DNA from: Tetrapyrgos nigripes | Taxonomy: Eukaryota > Basidiomycota > Agaricomycetes > Agaricales > Campanellaceae | DNA length: 64,000 nucleotides | Assembly (NCBI GenBank): GCA_013368315.1 | Contig: JAACJM010000047.1 | Location: 310,001 to 374,000, forward strand | Direction: 5' to 3' | In this document: positions 59,510 to 64,000 of the stretch, piece by piece | How positions within the stretch are numbered: position 1 is the stretch's first letter | Layout: every line of letters starts with the position of its first letter | Made by a program: the position numbers and the translations under genes | The notes under the pieces: generated by a model | Told to the model about the DNA's origin: nothing | The model's input: the letters and a program-made list of their open reading frames with translations, nothing else | The model's database searches: none

Positions 59510-60612
59510 TCAAGCTAGTGTAGCGTATTCGGTTTTCCTCCCTAACGCTCTCCATCCTGTCTTTGCACCCTCTTGTTGAGTGATATGGGGAGGTAGATCG
59601 GTGGAGAGGATTTTGGCAATAAATGTAGGATCGGTCAGTGGTGTAAGGTCATTTCGTTTGGGTAGATGCTATTTATTGATTTGGTGAGTGGATAAAAAGC
59701 ATCGCAGGAGATAAAGGACTAACATTTTTGACCATGTCGTATGGTGCTTCCCAGCCACTCGTCTCGCGAACGATCAAGGGTGGTTTGGAGGAGAATGAAT
59801 GATACATTCTGGTGTCAAAGGTTCGGAACAGGACGCCATCAACGCGAAGGGTGAAGCGGGAAAGGACGAATATACATGTTGGCATTACGCGCTATGGGTG
59901 ATTGTTAGACTTCAGACTTTCTTAGAAAAAGGATTAAAACACGTACTATCCTGACCAAGAGAGCGGATGAGCCGTTATCGTGTAGTTCGTCTTCAAATAA
60001 CGGTATTTCTGCATAAAACAGAATTGGATCTGGACGCGTCAGTTCAGCGAGGGGAATCTGGTGTGAGAGGTTTTGAGGGTTGGAAGGTGTCCAAGAAGGG
60101 AAAAAGCTTTTGTCTGAGGTATCCTCAGAAGGTGGTTCGGTATGACCTTGATAGGTGGTGGTGTAGGTCCAGTCATAAGGTTTCGTAGGAACAGTCTTTG
60201 GCATTGGTAAACTGGGTGATGGTCCAGTCCTTTACAGCTTTTAGATCGACGCAGTGAAGCAAGTAATAAAACAACCTTACCGACTCTTCAGCCATGCTTC
60301 AGCGTAGCCGACTTTGACGCCACCGTCTCCATCTTCCATTTCACCATTCTTTACACCCCTAAGAGCTTCTTCCGTGTTAAACGTGTATTTCCACCCGCTG
60401 GGACGATGCTCTAATGTAAGATGATTACCGCCAAAGGTCATTTCTGGTAAAGGAATCCCGAGTGATTCATGCAAAGCATCGCATTGAGATGTATTTGAGA
60501 TGGGGTTGGTGGATGCAGTGATCACCCAGCCAGAGTCTGTCAGCTCTATGGATCGCGAGTTGGGAGATTCATAAAGCTGATGAGCCGGCGTCGCAATGGC
60601 AGCGGACGTCAT
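59510..60612 (-). CDS. TIP41-like protein (TOR pathway, PP2A regulator)
   Basis: Four exons from ATG 60612 (MTSAAIATPAHQL). The family motifs are SGWVITASTNPISN near the start, GIPLPEMTFGGNHLTLEH, PYDWTYTTTYQG, IPLAELTRPDPILFYAEIPL, FEDELHDNGSSALLVRI, RVMPTCIFVLSRFTLRVDGV, LFRTFDTRMYHSF and WEAPYDMVKN. The C-terminal exon begins HLPKRNDLTPLTDP. TIP41 binds Tap42/alpha-4 or PP2A-type phosphatases and modulates TOR signalling in the cytosol. The exon 1-exon 2 join reads KSRLPMPKTVP. Stop is TGA at 59510-59512. It is divergent from dynein light intermediate chain, 126 bp away. Confidence 0.93.
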
Positions 60613-60738
60613 TGCATCCAAGTAGGAGGGCGTCGTCGCCGTGGCAGACGTCTTGGACGTAGTGGTGGTCGGAATTTGAAGCGAAACCTAAATTAGCCAA
60701 CTCGCTTCTTTGCCGTTTCTTTCAACTCACCCACAATA
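60613..60738. promoter_or_regulatory. bidirectional promoter, TIP41 / dynein LIC
   Basis: A 126-bp gap between divergent start codons. No TATA box is visible. Confidence 0.45.
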
Positions 60739-62573
60739 ATGGACGCTCGCTCATCCTCTCCAGAGCCTCCTCCTCAGGATTTATGGTCTTCAATTCTCGA
60801 CAGTGTATCGACTACGCGAACTATACCCTCAAAGCAAATCCTAATCCTCGGTCAGCCATCGACAGGAAAGTCCACATTGACCTCTGCTTTCCTCCAGAAA
60901 CCCGCGTCAGACGACAGCAAAGACGAGAACAAAATCGATTTCGCGATTGGGTATGATTTTGCTGATGTCAGGGACGATGCTGATGAAGGTCTGTTGTGCG
61001 CTTCGTTGCTGCAAAGGCCTGACTGACTCGCTTTGGTCGGATGCAGACACTATTGCACGTCTTTCGGTGTATACAGTCCCTTCTGCAGACCATTCATATA
61101 CAGCTCTGTTACCGAACTTTCTTCCTCCTAGAACAGCGCTACCTCATACCCTCGTCGTAGTTGTACTCGATTGGACCCGCCCTTGGACGTTCGTGGAAGA
61201 ACTAGAAACATGGTTACAGTGGATAGAGACATGGTCCCAAGGCGATGGGTCCAGGGAATTAGAGATTGCAAGAGAGGAGAACCGAGAACGATGTCAGTCT
61301 TGATCCTTTCAGTTTGCTCCCTTTCAATACTCATTTCCTCATAGGGCAATCACATCTGCAGCACTATGTAGAACCGTCAACAGATCCTATCCCAGCAACA
61401 TCCACGTTGTCGAATACAGTATTACCACTAGGACCGGGAATCTTAACACACAACTCGGCTGGAATTCCTATTATTGTCGCGTGCACAAAGGCCGATTTGA
61501 TTGACGAGGGGCATGATTTGGTTGCGGGTGTGTCGGGCATGGGTGGTATGGTGAAAGGAACAGGGGGTGAATGGGAAGAGAGGACGGACGGAGTGATGCA
61601 GATTCTGCGCACGATATCCTTGAAGTGTAAGCCCATCACAGTGTTTCATTTTTCATTTTTCCGATTATCTTCTAGACGGGGCTGCGCTTTTCTACACGAC
61701 TCCACAACCAGAAACACTACAAGTTCTACGACAGTACGCGTTTAATTCCCTCTTTGTTCCTCCAGCACCTTCACCTGGTGTTCCTGGGACCGACGCACCG
61801 GCACCAGTACGAAATCCTTTCCCGTTCCAACATAAACCGAACACACTCGATCGTGACCGCGTTGTCGTACCTGCAGGTTGGGATAGCTGGGGCAAGATTT
61901 CGGTTCTGAGAGAGTTTGATCCCAAGGCGTGGGGTGAGGCTTGGGAGAGAGACCTTGAAGGAGATAGTGACGGTTCGAGTGCAAAGGCACTCTTTGCTGC
62001 CCTTGTACCAGATCAAGGTGCCAAGGTGAGCAAATTTCTTGCAAAACCAAGCTGCCACGCTAAATTTTGGAATAGCCGCCACCCTTACCTCCGTTCAACA
62101 ACCCCACACCAGAACAAGCCTTCCTTGCCAAAAACTACGACGAAAACTCCAAAAAGGCGGATAGAGATCCGAGGGGCGCGTTCAGAGATCCTGGTGAACT
62201 TGAAGGTGCTACGGCAGGTATTGTTGGACCTCTTGGACCTAGCGGCTTCAGTCTTCCCAACGTCGCGACTGCACTATCGAAGATGGAAAACGAGATGATC
62301 AATACCTTGACTTCGGCAGCTCCTGAACGCAGAGTGCCAGGACGTCCAGCAAACAGACCTGCCGGTCTGCAACCGCCGTCGGCTTCACCGCCAGGACGTG
62401 GTCCAGCATCGCCTAATGGGACACCCAGCCCCACAGGTGGACAGACACAGCACGAAGTCTTGCAAAACTTCTTCCAGTCCTTGCTGACAAAGGATAGGCC
62501 AAGCGGTGCAGGAGCAAGTAGGGCGCCAAAGACGAATGGAACCAAGGATGCGGCTGAGGACAGCGGTTCATAG
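60739..62573 (+). CDS. cytoplasmic dynein 1 light intermediate chain
   Basis: ATG 60739 starts MDARSSSPEPPPQDLWSSIL. The G-protein-like domain has a P-loop, LILGQPSTGKSTLTSAFL, then IDFAIGYDFADVRDD and LPHTLVVVVLDWTRPWTFVE. IPIIVACTKADLIDEGHD supplies the TKAD-type base motif. LPLGPGILTHNSAGIP and the block RVVVPAGWDSWGKISVLREF complete the family pattern. The C-terminal region is disordered but carries HEVLQNFFQSLLTKD, like the effector-binding helix of LIC that contacts cargo adaptors. The protein links the dynein heavy chain to adaptors in microtubule transport and nuclear migration. Four internal introns are of normal size. TAG/TGA lies at the end, 62573. Confidence 0.9.
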
Positions 62574-63101
62574 GCAATTTTAGGTTCATTTCTACTACTA
62601 GCTTATCGTTACAGTTTTTCATTGGATTTTCATCACCTCATTCCCGCACCGATGCCACGGCCCGTCACCACCATTTGTCGGTGGGCGCCCTCCCGTGAGC
62701 ACCGCCCCTGGGTTTGTTTCAATTTGGGCTGTGTGTGACTGTGACAGTGTGACGAGGGGTTGGTCTACTCCGACATCAAATCCCCATTGTTCTCCTAGAC
62801 CGTGTCCATTCTTCCCTTCCCCACCATCTATCCCTCCCCTTTCTCTTATTTTCTGAACTCGACGTTCGCAAAAAATGGGCAAATGGTGTGCCACCTGACG
62901 TTATTCGGTCACGATGTGCGAGTTCTCATACCTTCATTATCAACAGGACTTCAGACTATTACGACCACGTTCTGAACACTAAAATCAAAAGTTTGGTGTA
63001 TGTCGAACATCTTGAATGTTGTCTTGAGTTATCTAAAATAAACAACATACTTTTCGGCCCTCTTTTGATATCACAGTTCCGGCGCCATAAAAAGAGCAAG
63101 A
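62574..63101. other. intergenic, no gene seen
   Basis: About 530 bp between the dynein LIC gene and the last gene. It contains T/C-rich tracts near 62800-62860, typical of fungal promoters. No RNA gene or repeat was found. Confidence 0.4.
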
Positions 63102-64000
63102 TTGGAGAAAAATGAACCCACCATCAGCTATGAGAACTTTGTAGAAGATTTGGATGCAGGAGACTCGTTTACGTCGACGATAATTGATTGTCTGGTCAAG
63201 GTACGATTTCCGGTCCACTCGGGTATTGGTTGCCTTCTTCCGGATATGAGTAACTCAGACGTCTTTCATCCTTCAGGAACTGGCGGATCGCCGTCGTCGT
63301 CCAAGCGCCAGTGATCGTCGTCTTATAGCAGAATGCACAGCCAATAACCTCCGGACTCTGTCTTCCCCGTTCCGAATCTACTGTGGTCGTTCCCGGCGCT
63401 CATCATCTTCAAGAAGAACCGACTACATCGCTTCATCCCCCCACGAGATTGAACCTGATGACGATGAAGAGATTTATATGGACAGTCTCAACGCAGAAGG
63501 AGAAACTATCACTTCCGATGGACCTCGAGTGGATATGTTTGACCCCCCCGCGTTGATGTCCAATTCTCTGATGAGACCTGGGAGCCCAGTTCCAGTAACA
63601 GGCTCGGACGAGAACTCATCACTGGCCACCTATAGCTCTTTGAGCAGCAGTGGCTGGCCGCGCTCTTCTACTCATCTCCACAACGTCGGCGCCGTCCTTT
63701 CTCGCCATCCCACAGTCACCGTCCGGCGCCCATCTCGTTCTCGCACAGTCGATTTCAACGACTTTACTTCATTCAGCTCTCGTCGCCGAACCAGTTTCCG
63801 AGATTCTCTCAGCAGTCACTTGGAGCCTGAACCGTCGTCGTCGTCGTCAAGTGCTCAGGATCGCGAAGCCTCGCGGGAAAACATCTACATTCGCCCTACC
63901 AGACGCTTCTTCCCTCCTGCGGGTTTCAGACATAGCCGGAATCGTGAAGGAGACTTCAATGTTTGGACTGATCTAGCCGAGAGTGAAGAAACAGAGGATA
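63102..64000 (+). CDS. hypothetical Ser/Arg-rich protein, partial at window end
   Basis: A frame from about 63102 (YENFVEDLDAGDSFTSTIID) joins, through a GT-AG intron ending near 63276, a long open frame that runs to the window end. The second exon is rich in Ser, Arg, Asp and Glu, with blocks such as HEIEPDDDEEIYMDSLNAEG, RPGSPVPVTGSDENSS and NIYIRPTRRFFPPAGF. It looks disordered and I recognise no domain. The true start is unclear: no ATG precedes the first block in frame, so an upstream exon is likely. The 3' end lies outside the window. Confidence 0.5.

Overview
The window is nuclear DNA of a basidiomycete fungus, most likely a mushroom-forming agaricomycete. Genes are cut by many short introns (about 50-60 nt, GT..AG, sometimes GC..AG). 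They sit close together on both strands and include a class I hydrophobin, a VelB-type velvet regulator, secreted sedolisin peptidases and an agaric-type F-box gene. No bacterial operon, CRISPR array, rRNA, tRNA or intact transposon was recognised. All gene models were spliced by hand, and reading phase was checked across exons where coordinates are given.

Layout. 0-6 kb: an unrecognised ORF, an INO80F-domain chromatin-remodelling subunit divergent from complex I subunit NDUFA13/GRIM-19, then a two-HMG-box regulator. 6-9 kb: a long gene-poor stretch. 9-26 kb: a GNAT acetyltransferase divergent from a mitochondrial PPR protein, velvet factor VelB with a decayed copy of its own tail downstream, an ArfGAP1/Gcs1-type protein, methylcrotonoyl-CoA carboxylase beta subunit and MutL homologue MLH3. 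26-40 kb: an SBDS/Rtc3-like small protein, a GH3 beta-glucosidase with PA14 domain, urease accessory protein UreF, sedolisin A, a broken second UreF and the mitochondrial ATPase AFG1. 40-52 kb: a hydrophobin, a nucleoside hydrolase, a GEN1/Yen1 resolvase, methionine aminopeptidase 2, a decayed F-box gene and ribosomal protein eL8. 52-64 kb: Elongator subunit ELP6, ribosome-biogenesis factor RRS1 divergent from TAF12, sedolisin B, TIP41 divergent from dynein light intermediate chain, and the start of an unrecognised Ser/Arg-rich protein.

The genes are mostly unrelated housekeeping functions. Themes are genome maintenance (MLH3, GEN1, INO80F), mitochondria (NDUFA13, PPR, MCC beta, AFG1), translation (eL8, RRS1, MetAP2, ELP6, SBDS-like) and secreted or surface functions (two sedolisins, hydrophobin).

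The most unusual signal is in splicing. Several genes keep their reading frame and conserved motifs only if exons of 1, 4 and 4 nt are included, and others carry exons of 10-19 nt. I also count five probable GC-AG introns. A second signal is local duplication: a UreF/AFG1 promoter duplication flanks sedolisin A, and the VelB tail is duplicated.
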